Positions 1 through 8,371 of a stretch of DNA of 64,000 nucleotides are shown here, in pieces. The notes under the pieces were generated by a model. The model saw only the letters and a list, made by a program, of their open reading frames with translations, was not told the DNA's origin and did no database searches. The position numbers and the translations under genes are program-made. The DNA is from Sphingobacterium alkalisoli (GTDB lineage Bacteria; Bacteroidota; Bacteroidia; Sphingobacteriales; Sphingobacteriaceae), in the NCBI RefSeq assembly GCF_005049105.1, contig NZ_SUKA01000001.1, positions 310,001 to 374,000 of the forward strand, written 5' to 3'. How positions within the stretch are numbered: position 1 is the stretch's first letter; each line of letters opens with the position of its first letter.

Positions 1-15
1 CCATTTAGAACTAGA

Positions 16-49
16 AGATCGCCACTTCGCTGCGCTCATCGCGATGACG
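16..49. repeat. REP-like palindromic repeat, copy 1
   Basis: A G+C-rich imperfect palindrome running from AGATCGCCAC to TCGCGATGACG. The reverse complement of the element inside 28450-28498 has the same two ends (AGATCGCCAC and CTCGCGATGACG) with a variable centre, so both are copies of one intergenic repeat family. It ends about 17 bases before the GTG start at 67. Function is unknown. Such elements usually lie between genes and can form mRNA hairpins. Confidence 0.6.
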
Positions 50-66
50 GAGATACAACAGGAGTA

Positions 67-3000
67 GTGCAAAGTAAGCGGTGCATACCGCCGATAGTAT
101 ACCACACAAAGTTGGTGACGTTATTAATTTTTTATATATGTGTGTTGTTTAGTGATGCCCAGGCGCAGTCGGGTCGTATTCTCGGAGGGGAAGTACGCTC
201 GGCTGCCGACGGGCAGACTATCGAAGGGGTATCCGTACAGGCGGGTACTAAATACACCTTAACGGACAAAGAGGGGAGGTTCAGTATGACTGTAACCCAA
301 CCCAAAGGAACACTAAAGATCTACCACATTAGCTATGCGGCACAGACTGTCGCCTACGATGAAAAGACAACATCCGTAGACATCACGCTGCAGCCCGCCG
401 AAAACCGGATCGAAGAAGTTGAAGTGGTCAGCACGGGTTACCAGCGTATCCCAAAAGAAAGAGCCACGGGATCTTTTGAGTTTGTTGACTCCGCATTGTT
501 CAACCGGAAAGTTTCTACAGACTTTGTAAGTAGGCTAGAGGACGTAGTGCCCGGGATATCCACCAATAAGACAAGCGCGTCGAATAGGGGCAATCTGCTC
601 AATACGAATATACGTGGTGTGAGTACACTCTCGGCAGACCGCTGGCCCCTGATTGTTATCGACGGTATCCCCTATGAAGGTAAGCTGGCCGATTATGGTC
701 TCGGTAATTTTAACAACATCAATCCGAACGATATCGAAAATGTAACGGTACTGAAGGATGCTGCGGCGGCTTCCATCTGGGGGGCACAGTCGGGAAATGG
801 TGTGATCGTGATCACCACAAAAAGGGGTAAGTTTAAGGAACAGGCCCAATTATCCGTGAACGCGAATATAAGTGTACGGGACAAACCCGATCTCTACTAC
901 ATGCCGCAGATGAATACATCCGACTACATCGATGCGGTTCATACGCTTTTTGATAAAGGACGGTATGATGCGTCGTTTAGCCGGTGGAATGCAAATGTGC
1001 AACCTATCCTATGGCGTATGAAAGCGCAGAGGGACGGGGTGATATCCCGAGAACAGCTGGATACGGAGATGGATGGCCTTCGCGGGCTAGATATGCGGGA
1101 TGATTTTTTAAAATACGTATATCGAAAAGCGGTCAACCAGCAATACAATATGCAGTTGCAGGTGGGAGGCGAAAAGGTCAATTCACTGTTTTCACTTGGC
1201 TATGACAAGAATTTAAATGAACTGGTCACCTCTTCCTACAAAAGAACCGTTCTGAAATCCGTAACGCAGATGAAACCGATCAGGAATTTGTTGCTGGATC
1301 TCGGCATTACGTATACGGAGTCCGACGCTCAGGAAAGTCTGGATCCGGTGGCTTATAATCAGATGGCTTCCGGCGAAGCTAATTTTCCCTATCTCCGGTT
1401 GGCAGATGCCAGCGGCATGCCACTGGCAATAGATCTCAGTTCACGTAATCCCGCATACCGCGATACGGTCGCGGGTGGGCGGCTTCTCAATTGGTCTTAT
1501 ACACCACTCAAAGAGCTACAGGCTTCGCGCGAAACACAGGTTTTACGGGAGACGCTGTTGAATTTTTCAGCAAACTATACGTTCGACTTTGGGATGAAAC
1601 TGCATGGAATCTACTCCTACCTCAGAAATTCCAATCCCATAAAAAGTTGGAGGGGCATGGAGTCTTACTACCACCGCGACCTCCTCAACTACTACGCGAG
1701 CTGGAATCCCGAACGGGTTACCTGGAGTTTACCCTTAGGTGATTATGTGCTACAGAACAACTGGAACAGCCATACACATCACGGTCGCCTGAACGTGGAA
1801 TTCAGAAGACGCTGGAAAAACAGGCATGATCTTACACTTTTGGCGGGTGCTGATGTGCGCGAACTGGGAAGAACACTCAACGTTGCACAATATTACGGTT
1901 TCGATCCCGAGACCGGAAGCCATAAGTCGGTATGGTACGGCGCAGAGGTGCCTGTCCTGAACGGAAAGGGTGGAGTTAATAATATAATAGACCGTAACCG
2001 TTATGAAGAATTTCGCAATAGGTTCATTTCCTATTATGCCAATGGTGCTTATACCTATGCCGACCGATATATCGTGAGCGCCAGTTTTCGTAAGGATGCA
2101 TCCAATCTCTTCGGGGTAAAGAGTAATGATCGGGGACAACCGTTCTGGTCTGTGGGAGCAGCATGGCTGCTTTCGCACGAAAGGTTCTTTAGGGATGATG
2201 TCAACCTACTTAAATTGCGGGCGACGTACGGATACAACGGCAACGTGAATAATGCTGTAGCTGCATTTCCCATCATGGCAGTACAGAGTGAGGCGCACTA
2301 CATCACGGGAGAAAACTACGCGATGATCAGTCTGCCGCCAAACCCCCGTCTTCGCTGGGAAAAAGTATCCAACCTCAATCTGGGCCTTGACGTTGCGCTG
2401 CTGGATAACAGGCTGTCGGGAAGTATCGAATATTACCGTAAGCAGCCCAAAGACTTGATTGCAAATGCGCCCGTTGACCCTTCTACCGGCTTTACTACGC
2501 TGATGGTTAATTCCGCCAACCTGGACACCAAGGGTTGGGACATTGCGCTGAACGGTGTTCCGCTACGTAGCACAAATATGCGATGGACAACCCATGTTAT
2601 CTTCTCCTATGCACGGACAAAGGTGAAGAAAGCATATATAAGCCCGGGTGCAACGAGTCCGCAGTATATCGGCGCGGCGCACTCCAGATTGATGACACCC
2701 ATTGAAGGTATGGATCTGTTTAGCCAGCTGACCTATCGATGGGCGGGCCTGGACCCGCAGACCGGTGAACCGCGCGCTTACCTGGACGGTGAGATCTCGA
2801 AAGATTATGCCGCTATCGTAAGCAGTAGGGTCGAAGACCTTGAAAATCACGGTTCGCTGGTGCCGCTTTATTACGGCGCATTCCGAAACAGCTTACGGTA
2901 CAGGTCGGTAGAGTTGTCATGTAACATCGCGTACCAGTTAGGACACGTATTTCTTCGACGCTCCTTCAGCAACGACCGCTTTGTGAACGGCGGGGTAGGA

Positions 3001-3336
3001 CACAGCGACTACGCCATACGCTGGCAGAAGCCGGGCGATGAAAATATAACCGATGTGCCCGCCTTCGCTTACCCGGCCAGCGCCAATGCAAGCCGGGTAT
3101 ATGAACGATCATCGGCGCTGGTCGAGAACGCGGGGCATATCAAGTTACGCGATGTGCAACTTTCGGTACAGGTTCCCGCTGCCGAACGGTTAAGGATCAA
3201 AAATTGTCGCCTCTATGCTTACCTACAAAATCTGGGTACAGTCTGGTTTGCCAACGATCTGGGTATCGATCCGGAATACGGCAGTTCGGCTCCCGATGCA
3301 TTTATGGCATCGCTGGGCTTAAGTTTTAACTTTTAA
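67..3336 (+). CDS. SusC/RagA-type TonB-dependent outer-membrane transporter
   Basis: An outer-membrane importer that works with the adjacent SusD-like lipoprotein and TonB. In order: a signal peptide (about residues 15-34, ending SDAQAQ), a carboxypeptidase-regulatory-like beta-sandwich (about 37-110), a plug domain (about 125-255, with IDGIPYEG and VTVLKDAAAASIWG), then a long beta-barrel ending in the expected C-terminal Phe. Length (1089 aa) is normal. There is no N-terminal STN domain, so no direct anti-sigma signalling is expected. The start is GTG. No in-frame ATG precedes the signal peptide, and GTG at 115 is an alternative that keeps the hydrophobic core. The stop lies 1 base before the SusD gene. 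Substrate is unknown: the partner TlpA gene and the higher G+C set this triplet apart from the pectin genes downstream. Confidence 0.93.
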   Translation: MQSKRCIPPIVYHTKLVTLLIFYICVLFSDAQAQSGRILGGEVRSAADGQTIEGVSVQAGTKYTLTDKEGRFSMTVTQPKGTLKIYHISYAAQTVAYDEKTTSVDITLQPAENRIEEVEVVSTGYQRIPKERATGSFEFVDSALFNRKVSTDFVSRLEDVVPGISTNKTSASNRGNLLNTNIRGVSTLSADRWPLIVIDGIPYEGKLADYGLGNFNNINPNDIENVTVLKDAAAASIWGAQSGNGVIVITTKRGKFKEQAQLSVNANISVRDKPDLYYMPQMNTSDYIDAVHTLFDKGRYDASFSRWNANVQPILWRMKAQRDGVISREQLDTEMDGLRGLDMRDDFLKYVYRKAVNQQYNMQLQVGGEKVNSLFSLGYDKNLNELVTSSYKRTVLKSVTQMKPIRNLLLDLGITYTESDAQESLDPVAYNQMASGEANFPYLRLADASGMPLAIDLSSRNPAYRDTVAGGRLLNWSYTPLKELQASRETQVLRETLLNFSANYTFDFGMKLHGIYSYLRNSNPIKSWRGMESYYHRDLLNYYASWNPERVTWSLPLGDYVLQNNWNSHTHHGRLNVEFRRRWKNRHDLTLLAGADVRELGRTLNVAQYYGFDPETGSHKSVWYGAEVPVLNGKGGVNNIIDRNRYEEFRNRFISYYANGAYTYADRYIVSASFRKDASNLFGVKSNDRGQPFWSVGAAWLLSHERFFRDDVNLLKLRATYGYNGNVNNAVAAFPIMAVQSEAHYITGENYAMISLPPNPRLRWEKVSNLNLGLDVALLDNRLSGSIEYYRKQPKDLIANAPVDPSTGFTTLMVNSANLDTKGWDIALNGVPLRSTNMRWTTHVIFSYARTKVKKAYISPGATSPQYIGAAHSRLMTPIEGMDLFSQLTYRWAGLDPQTGEPRAYLDGEISKDYAAIVSSRVEDLENHGSLVPLYYGAFRNSLRYRSVELSCNIAYQLGHVFLRRSFSNDRFVNGGVGHSDYAIRWQKPGDENITDVPAFAYPASANASRVYERSSALVENAGHIKLRDVQLSVQVPAAERLRIKNCRLYAYLQNLGTVWFANDLGIDPEYGSSAPDAFMASLGLSFNF

Positions 3337-3337
3337 T

Positions 3338-4705
3338 ATGTGCTCCATGAAAAATATATATGCAATTATAGGCCTCGTATCGAGCTCCCTCAACTTTTCC
3401 TGTTCAGAATTTCTGGACGAAAAGCCGGATATAAAAATGGTCGTACCAAAATCACTTACCGATGTCGAGCTGCTCCTAAACGATTACGCGGCCATGAATA
3501 TGGGGTACCCACTCCTGGGCGAGTGGGCGACGGATGACTACTACCTAACCAAACAGAGCTGGGAGGCGATCGCAAACCAGGACCAGCGTAATGCGTACAT
3601 CTGGAAAGACGAGCCCTACGAAGATGCGGTGCAATGGCAACGCCCCTATAAAACGGTTTACATCGCCAATCAGGTACTGGAGATATTGTCGGGCTTACCG
3701 AAAACGGGTGATCCGCCAACCTATCAGCGGGTGTACGGTGCTGCCCACTTCTTTCGCGCTTTCGCTTTTCATCAGTTACTAGAGGTGTATGCGCCAGCCT
3801 ACGACTCCTCGACTGCCGGCGTAGAATTGGGGATCCCCCTGCGGCTAAGTCCCGATATCGACGGGTCTGTTGGAAGAGCAAACCTAAGCGACAGCTACGG
3901 ACAGGTACTCAGTGACTATAGAATCGCTATTTCCAATTTACCGGGCAATGAAGGCCGAAAAGGACAACCGCATAAAGCAGCTGCACATGCCGGCCTGGCA
4001 AGGGCCTATCTGTATATGGGGATGTTCGCGGAAGCTTATCTACATGCAGATTCGGCGATACAGCTAAGCCCCGAACTGATGGATTATAATAAGCTGAAGG
4101 AAACAGATAATTTTCCGGTGCCGCGGTTCAATGGCGAAGTCCTCTTCCCGGCGATGAGCACCAACGCGGGGCCAATGGGCTTCACTATTGCACTGGTAGA
4201 TTCAACATTGTATGCAAGTTATGCCGAGAGTGACCTACGCAGGACAATCTTTTTTAGATCCAACGCGGCGCCAACAGGCAGTTACCTGTATCGCGGCAAT
4301 TACGACAGAACGTCGGCCCAACTTTTTGTGGGACTGACCACCAGTGAAATATACCTCATCAAAGCAGAAGCTGCGGTGCGTGTCGGGAAGTCGGCGGAAG
4401 CACTTTTAGCACTTAACACGCTACTGAAGAAACGTTGGGAACTAAATTCCTTTGTCGATATAGAGGAAGCCGATGCGGGCCGCCTGCTAGCAATAATATT
4501 GCAGGAGCGGCGGAAGGAGCTTTTATTTCGTGGCCGTCGTTGGGCTGACCTCAAGCGATTAAATACCGAAGGGGCTTTTCAAAAGACGCTGGTGCGGAAG
4601 ATAGGAGATCAGCAATATACATTGGAGCCGAACAGCCCTAAATATGCCGTTCGGCTACCCGAATCGGTTGTTCGAATCGGCAACCTACAACAGAATAAAC
4701 GTTAA
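3338..4705 (+). CDS. SusD/RagB-like nutrient-binding lipoprotein
   Basis: Surface lipoprotein forming the lid of the SusC transporter encoded just upstream. The N-terminus is a lipoprotein signal peptide with cysteine in NFSCSEFLDEKPD. The acidic residues after Cys fit a Bacteroidota surface-export signal. TPR-like helices (for example AAAHAGLARAYLYMGMFAEA) and the C-terminal SusD region with LLFRGRRWADLKRLN are visible. At 455 aa it is on the short side for the family. ATG at 3347 (MKNIYAIIG) may be the real start because it directly precedes the signal peptide. A TlpA gene follows 5 bases after the stop. The ligand is not predictable from sequence. Confidence 0.9.
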   Translation: MCSMKNIYAIIGLVSSSLNFSCSEFLDEKPDIKMVVPKSLTDVELLLNDYAAMNMGYPLLGEWATDDYYLTKQSWEAIANQDQRNAYIWKDEPYEDAVQWQRPYKTVYIANQVLEILSGLPKTGDPPTYQRVYGAAHFFRAFAFHQLLEVYAPAYDSSTAGVELGIPLRLSPDIDGSVGRANLSDSYGQVLSDYRIAISNLPGNEGRKGQPHKAAAHAGLARAYLYMGMFAEAYLHADSAIQLSPELMDYNKLKETDNFPVPRFNGEVLFPAMSTNAGPMGFTIALVDSTLYASYAESDLRRTIFFRSNAAPTGSYLYRGNYDRTSAQLFVGLTTSEIYLIKAEAAVRVGKSAEALLALNTLLKKRWELNSFVDIEEADAGRLLAIILQERRKELLFRGRRWADLKRLNTEGAFQKTLVRKIGDQQYTLEPNSPKYAVRLPESVVRIGNLQQNKR

Positions 4706-4710
4706 ACCAC

Positions 4711-5988
4711 ATGAAAAGGATAATCAAAATTAAACATCTCGTCTGGGGCATGGTTGCCCATGTTTTATTGTTCCATATGGCCATGGCACAGTCGCAGGGG
4801 ACTCCTGATCTTAGCCGGGCGCTAAAAATCGGAGATACTTTTGTGCCTCCGGCTGGTACGCAGGTAATGCGCGGGGAAATGGAAGCGATCGATTGGGAAT
4901 TGCTGGAAAATAAAGTCATCATTCTTGATTTTTTCGATACCTACTGCGGGACCTGCATCGCATCGATGCCGCATTTGCAGGAGCTACAGGACAAGCACTC
5001 GGACAAGCTGCAGATTTTTAATGTGACATGGCAGGATAAAAAAACTTTAGCGAAATTTTTTGCTACCAACGCTTTTATAAAAGAGCACAAGGTAAATCTC
5101 CCAGTTCTATATTCCGATGCTGCCCTAAAATCGCTTTTTCCATATCGTGCCGCCCCACATATTGTCATGATCTATAAGGGCAGGGTGCAGGCGGTGACAT
5201 TCAACCGTCTGCTCACGGAAGAAAACGTACTCGCGTTATACCATGCGGGAACGATTGATCTTCCATCAAAAAATGATTTTGGTGAAGCGCTTGCACTTTC
5301 GTCCTCTGCTGGGAATGCGATAGGTAATATCAAAGCCGGTGCGTGGATAACGGGCTATCAAAATGGCGTCCCTACCCGATCTTTGACGTTTGAGCGCGAC
5401 ACTGTGAACGGGTTGCTGAAGAGCACAATAACTAACCGCTCCATCTACCGTTCCTTAGTGAATACATGGGCACAAATTGAACCACGGGAATATTTTGTGA
5501 CGAACCAACGGGTAGAATGGAAGGTAAAAGATAGTTCAGTTTACAAGGATTTCGAGCAAAATGGAGAAGGATGGGATAGTAAATTTGCTATCTGTTATCA
5601 ACGTACTGATTTTGTGAACCGTGACAACGTCTCACAGGCTAAGGTCGTACTGAGCGACTTACACCGTTTTCTGGGACTAAAATCATATTGGAAGAACAAA
5701 GTTATGGACTGCTGGATTTTTAGGCCCTGTACGCCCAAATCTGGGGAGGCAAAAGCACTCGAAAACACCATGAAGTTTGAAGGAAGTAATGCGCTTGCAC
5801 GTTTTATTGGAATAACAGGCAGATTCCCCCTTGTTATGGATCAGGCCAAGATCCCAGAGGATATTTTGGTGGGGTCGTTTTCAGGTATAGAAGAGCTTAA
5901 CATACAGCTACAGGCGTACGGGATCGAAGTGATACAAGGAGAGGCTGAATTCGAGGTGTTTGTTGTGGAAGAGGATGGCTGCCAATAA
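4711..5988 (+). CDS. TlpA-like thioredoxin-fold protein with a long C-terminal extension
   Basis: Exported thiol-disulfide oxidoreductase homologue. Residues 1-27 form a signal peptide ending AMAQ. A thioredoxin fold follows (about 45-180) with a CGTC active site (DTYCGTCIASMP) and a cis-proline segment, AAPHIVMIYKG. The remaining 240 residues are not thioredoxin-like and vaguely resemble DUF3738-type domains found behind TlpA in Bacteroidota; I am not sure of that match. It sits 5 bases after a SusD gene and ends at a hairpin terminator, so the three genes are probably one transcript. TlpA genes recur behind SusC/SusD pairs in this order, but what the thiol chemistry does there is not established. 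Confidence 0.85.
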   Translation: MKRIIKIKHLVWGMVAHVLLFHMAMAQSQGTPDLSRALKIGDTFVPPAGTQVMRGEMEAIDWELLENKVIILDFFDTYCGTCIASMPHLQELQDKHSDKLQIFNVTWQDKKTLAKFFATNAFIKEHKVNLPVLYSDAALKSLFPYRAAPHIVMIYKGRVQAVTFNRLLTEENVLALYHAGTIDLPSKNDFGEALALSSSAGNAIGNIKAGAWITGYQNGVPTRSLTFERDTVNGLLKSTITNRSIYRSLVNTWAQIEPREYFVTNQRVEWKVKDSSVYKDFEQNGEGWDSKFAICYQRTDFVNRDNVSQAKVVLSDLHRFLGLKSYWKNKVMDCWIFRPCTPKSGEAKALENTMKFEGSNALARFIGITGRFPLVMDQAKIPEDILVGSFSGIEELNIQLQAYGIEVIQGEAEFEVFVVEEDGCQ

Positions 5989-5991
5989 CAT

Positions 5992-6018
5992 AAGGGTATG
6001 GTTTTCGCCATACCCTTT
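5992..6018 (+). terminator. Hairpin terminator after the SusC-SusD-TlpA triplet
   Basis: Perfect 10-bp stem AAGGGTATGG / CCATACCCTT with the 6-base loop TTTTCG, starting 3 bases after the TlpA stop codon. The T-run is short (TTT then CC). The A-run at the left foot means the hairpin could also act on transcripts arriving from the right, as from the minus-strand gene at 6040-6273. Confidence 0.65.
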
Positions 6019-6039
6019 CCGAAATTTTATGTAAACTAT

Positions 6040-6273
6040 CTATCTAGCGGGCCGATCTTTCAGCTTTACATTCGTAGTAGGAGCCTCATTTTGCAACGCT
6101 TGAGTCATCTCTGTAAGCAGTGCTTCATTGATGACCGGATGGTCACTGCCATCATTGTTTGCCTGTATGGCACAGACTTCTTCTGTGCCGGGGCATGATG
6201 GTTGGCTACCTTGTATTGTATAGTCTGAAGGATTTGTCGGATCACCGCTAGGATTCAATTGAAACCAGGCCAT
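6040..6273 (-). pseudogene. Short DUF6520-like protein, probably lacking its N-terminal signal peptide
   Basis: Encodes 77 residues starting MAWFQLNPSGDPTNPSDY and containing CPGTEEVCAIQANNDG. This resembles the mature part of small exported Bacteroidota proteins of the DUF6520 kind, which carry two conserved cysteines and a signal peptide. Here no signal peptide is present: the reading frame upstream of the ATG runs only about 10 codons before a TAA. The G+C-rich segment at 6330-6560 begins just upstream of where the missing N-terminus should be. I read it as a truncated remnant, though a genuinely short cytoplasmic protein cannot be excluded. Function unknown. Confidence 0.45.
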
Positions 6274-6329
6274 TTCTATTTCCGATTTTTTAACTATCTT
6301 TACTTAGATTTATAAGGTTACAACATGTT

Positions 6330-6560
6330 ACTCGCATGTTGGCCGCTGTGCCTCCGGCTTCCGGGGGCATTGTATTTTACAGCAAGCGGTCTTGATTGTT
6401 TCTCCCTCCCCGTACCGGGGGGAAGAGCGCAAACTTACGCCAGCGCCATAGGGCAGGGCCTGTGCAAAAAGCGAACTCCTCAAAACCGCTATCCCCTAGC
6501 GCTCGCCTTGTCCCCCATAGGGAAGTAGCCCATCGGCAAGAGGCCGATGTTGGAACTATC
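6330..6560. other. G+C-rich, hairpin-filled segment of unknown nature
   Basis: This stretch is visibly richer in G+C than the A+T-rich DNA on both sides and contains several tight inverted repeats. The clearest is CATCGGC-AAGAG-GCCGATG at 6531-6549. Others are CCCCG-TAC-CGGGG near 6408-6420 and GCCTCCGG-CTT-CCGGGGGC near 6351-6369. No recognisable protein is encoded. It overlaps the 3' part of the small minus-strand reading frame at 6489-6617. It could be a structured RNA, a mobile-element scar or a repeat. Confidence 0.4.
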
Positions 6561-6617
6561 ATCTGGTGTTGGTAGCTGCTGCGGTAGTAATTTTGAAGTT
6601 GTAGTTTTTGCGTTCAT
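6489..6617 (-). CDS. Possible 42-residue peptide (weak)
   Basis: An ATG-started minus-strand frame of 42 codons, beginning MNAKTTTSKLLPQQLPTPDD and ending GDKASARG. The first half is A+T-rich and polar. The second half runs into the G+C-rich hairpin segment and may only be open by chance. No family recognised and no convincing ribosome-binding site. Listed because it is too short for ordinary gene calling and its start lies exactly where the A+T-rich DNA begins. Confidence 0.15.
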   Translation of the reverse strand: MNAKTTTSKLLPQQLPTPDDSSNIGLLPMGYFPMGDKASARG

Positions 6618-6671
6618 TTTTCAAACACTTTATTTATACAGCAAATTTAGAAGGTGTGATTTAGAGAGGCT

Positions 6672-6686
6672 TGTATCATTGATACA
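6672..6686. promoter_or_regulatory. 15-bp palindrome TGTATCA-T-TGATACA
   Basis: Perfect 7-bp arms around a single base, in A+T-rich DNA about 50 bases before the 21-bp repeat array. Size and symmetry fit a dimeric regulator's operator. No regulator gene is adjacent, so the assignment rests only on symmetry. Confidence 0.35.
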
Positions 6687-6722
6687 CATTTTTATAGGTA
6701 TTGTATTTTTTCATGTAAATTT

Positions 6723-7069
6723 GCCATTTCCCCGTACAGATCTGTCATTTCCCGGTACAGATCTAGCGATCAGCCGTACAAAAAGTTGACTATTCTGTAC
6801 GGAATTTTGATAAAGATGTACGGAACTTTAAAAAAGTTGTACAGAACATTTAAAAATCTTTACAGAAGGTGCGAAAACTACTCTCGGGCCGTTAACGACC
6901 TGTTCGACGACGGGCCTGTTTTGTACAGAATGTTCATAGATCTGTACAGAATGTTTAACAAGCTGTACAGGTTGCTGTACATTCAGTACAGAATAATGAA
7001 AAAGTCCATTGTCTTTCTGAACATTCTGTACGGGGAAACCAACGACCTGTACGGGGAAATGATTGTTTA
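6723..7069. repeat. Array of 16 degenerate 21-bp repeats phased on GTAC
   Basis: The tetramer GTAC recurs exactly every 21 bases at 6734, 6755, 6776, 6797, 6818, 6839, 6923, 6944, 6965, 6986, 7028 and 7049. TTAC sits at the 6860 register, and the 6881, 6902 and 7007 registers are degenerate. One extra GTAC (6977) is out of phase. The commonest unit is TGTACAGAA followed by a T/A-rich stretch, often with symmetric CTGTACAG. Because 21 is a multiple of 3, the array reads as heptads such as LYRTFKN in one frame. Because 21 bp is two helical turns, the GTAC cores all face the same side of the DNA. It may be a coding heptad repeat or an iteron-like binding array. Confidence 0.85.
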
Positions 7070-7121
7070 TAAATTATACTATCTTCCAAATATTACAGAA
7101 GGCCTCTCTTCGTCACCTTAG
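6786..7121 (+). CDS. Possible heptad-repeat protein encoded by the 21-bp array (weak)
   Basis: If translated, this frame gives up to 111 residues of Leu/Tyr/Arg/Lys-rich heptads (MYGTLKK, LYRTFKN, LYRMFNK), which would form an amphipathic helix or coiled coil. Against a real gene: the only starts are TTG at 6786 and ATG at 6816, both inside the repeats. The same open frame and the same repeats continue upstream to about 6720 with no start codon, and no ribosome-binding site is seen. The tail after 7070 (YLPNITEGLSSSP) is not repetitive. No known domain. Confidence 0.25.
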   Translation: MTILYGILIKMYGTLKKLYRTFKNLYRRCENYSRAVNDLFDDGPVLYRMFIDLYRMFNKLYRLLYIQYRIMKKSIVFLNILYGETNDLYGEMIVYKLYYLPNITEGLSSSP

Positions 7122-7497
7122 GAGAAAATGCGTTCAGTGCTCGCGAAATAATCGCAGCAGGATATAGATGCGATCCATACAATCTTACTATTTATGCCCT
7201 TATTTTGTGAAAATAAATGCAATAAAAATACCGAATCAATGCAATATTTTAAAAAGGAAAAGTTTTCGGATTAGCTAAATCGTTGTTAGGTAGGCTGTAC
7301 CGAAATATAGGGTTTTATTTGATGTGATAAGATTGTATAGTAAATGGATAATCAAGCATAGTATTCTAACGTAAAGAATACGTTACTTTGAATTAATCAA
7401 TTATAAGTAAGCACTGCGATAAGTTGTGCTATGGTTATAAATCAGATAAACAGTTTTACTAAGATCAAGTTTAGGAAGAAAGTTAATTAATAGAAAG
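7122..7497. other. A+T-rich intergenic region with candidate promoter
   Basis: 376 bases without a convincing gene on either strand. The only structure I can support is the inverted repeat and TTACTTTG element at 7361-7393. The remaining 100 bases would be the leader of the DUF3826 gene at 7498. Confidence 0.6.
7361..7393 (+). promoter_or_regulatory. Candidate promoter/operator before the pectin locus
   Basis: CGTTACTTTGAAT (7381-7393) contains TTACTTTG, one mismatch from the Bacteroidota -7 element TAnnTTTG. Two inverted repeats are nested just upstream: GTATTCT/AGAATAC (7361-7367 and 7375-7381) and TAACGT/ACGTTA (7367-7372 and 7380-7385). Very similar sequences lie before both pectate-lyase genes (CGTTATTTTGAAT at 16426-16438 and CGTTAATTTGAAT at 19036-19048). 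The 19036 site also has a TAACGT/ACGTTA pair. That suggests shared control. Confidence 0.45.
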
Positions 7498-8157
7498 ATG
7501 AGGGGATTACAGACATTTTATTTTCTTTTTTTTGTCATAGCTTTTAATACGGCATCGGCTCAGGATAACCGGCAGGAGTATCTAAAAGTAATTACGGAAC
7601 GTGCGGATAAGATCGTGGCGACATTGGGTATCCAAGATAGTGTGCAGTACTATAAGGTACGCACCCTTGTGGTAAATCAATACGATATGATCAATACCCA
7701 TCACGAAGCAGAGCAAAAGAAAACACAGGCGCTGAAAGAGAAATTTAAGGCTGATAAGGAGACGCAAAAAAATAAAATTGCGCGGATCGAGAAGACTGAA
7801 GCCAAGAAACTTCAAAAATTGAATGCGAAGTATGTGTCGAGCTTGTCTAAGCTATTGACAGACGAGCAAGTGGAGGCGATCAAAGATGGAATGACCTACG
7901 GTGTATTGCCGAAGACCTATGTGGCTTTTCAGGAGATGATTCCGAGTTTAACGGTTGAACAAAAGAAATTTGTACTAACGAACTTGACTGAGGCACGCGA
8001 TTTGGCGATGGCCGAGCCGGGATCCAAAGAGAAGCATGCCGTGTTTGGTAAATACAAGGGAAGAATTAATAATTACCTATCTAAGGAGGGGTACGATTTG
8101 AACGAGGAAGGAAAGAAATGGCAGGAAAGGATTCGCAATAAAGAGAGTACACTCTAG
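7498..8157 (+). CDS. DUF3826 family exported protein
   Basis: 219 residues with a signal peptide (1-21, ending ASAQ). The mature part is highly charged and helical: a Lys/Glu/Gln-rich coiled-coil stretch at about 65-115, then the family's C-terminal region with DEQVEAIKDGMTYGVLP and AFGKYKGRINNYLS-like residues. It matches DUF3826, a Bacteroidota family often encoded in pectin utilization loci. Biochemical role unknown. It is probably the first gene of the homogalacturonan cluster, with a candidate promoter about 105 bases upstream. A gap of 214 bases separates it from the next gene. Confidence 0.8.
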   Translation: MRGLQTFYFLFFVIAFNTASAQDNRQEYLKVITERADKIVATLGIQDSVQYYKVRTLVVNQYDMINTHHEAEQKKTQALKEKFKADKETQKNKIARIEKTEAKKLQKLNAKYVSSLSKLLTDEQVEAIKDGMTYGVLPKTYVAFQEMIPSLTVEQKKFVLTNLTEARDLAMAEPGSKEKHAVFGKYKGRINNYLSKEGYDLNEEGKKWQERIRNKESTL

Positions 8158-8371
8158 ACAAAGAATCTCGCTTATTAAATTAAGCATCAATTTTAGTAAT
8201 CTTACGCTCTAAGGCTAACCTATCGGGCGTAAATAGAACATGTTTATAAACCTATTTATTATCACGTTCAAAATAAGAGCTTGTCTTTTTTAAAGGCATA
8301 TTCGTATGCCCTATGACTAGACGATAATAAATAAAAATCTATAAGTAGTAAATTAATTAAATAACCTAATC

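Noticed and set aside
1750..2178. 142-codon minus-strand frame antisense to the first SusC
   Set aside because: Lies wholly within a well-conserved receptor gene and shows no domain or signal.
6377..6562. 61-codon minus-strand frame across the G+C-rich island
   Set aside because: It crosses several perfect hairpins, has a Trp/Arg-rich chance-like composition and no ribosome-binding site.
6723..7069. CRISPR array
   Set aside because: The period is 21 bases with degenerate units and no unique spacers; no cas genes.
8190..8240. TTACGC...GCGTAA inverted repeat as a terminator after the DUF3826 gene
   Set aside because: Six-base arms with a long spacer and no T-run; could be chance.
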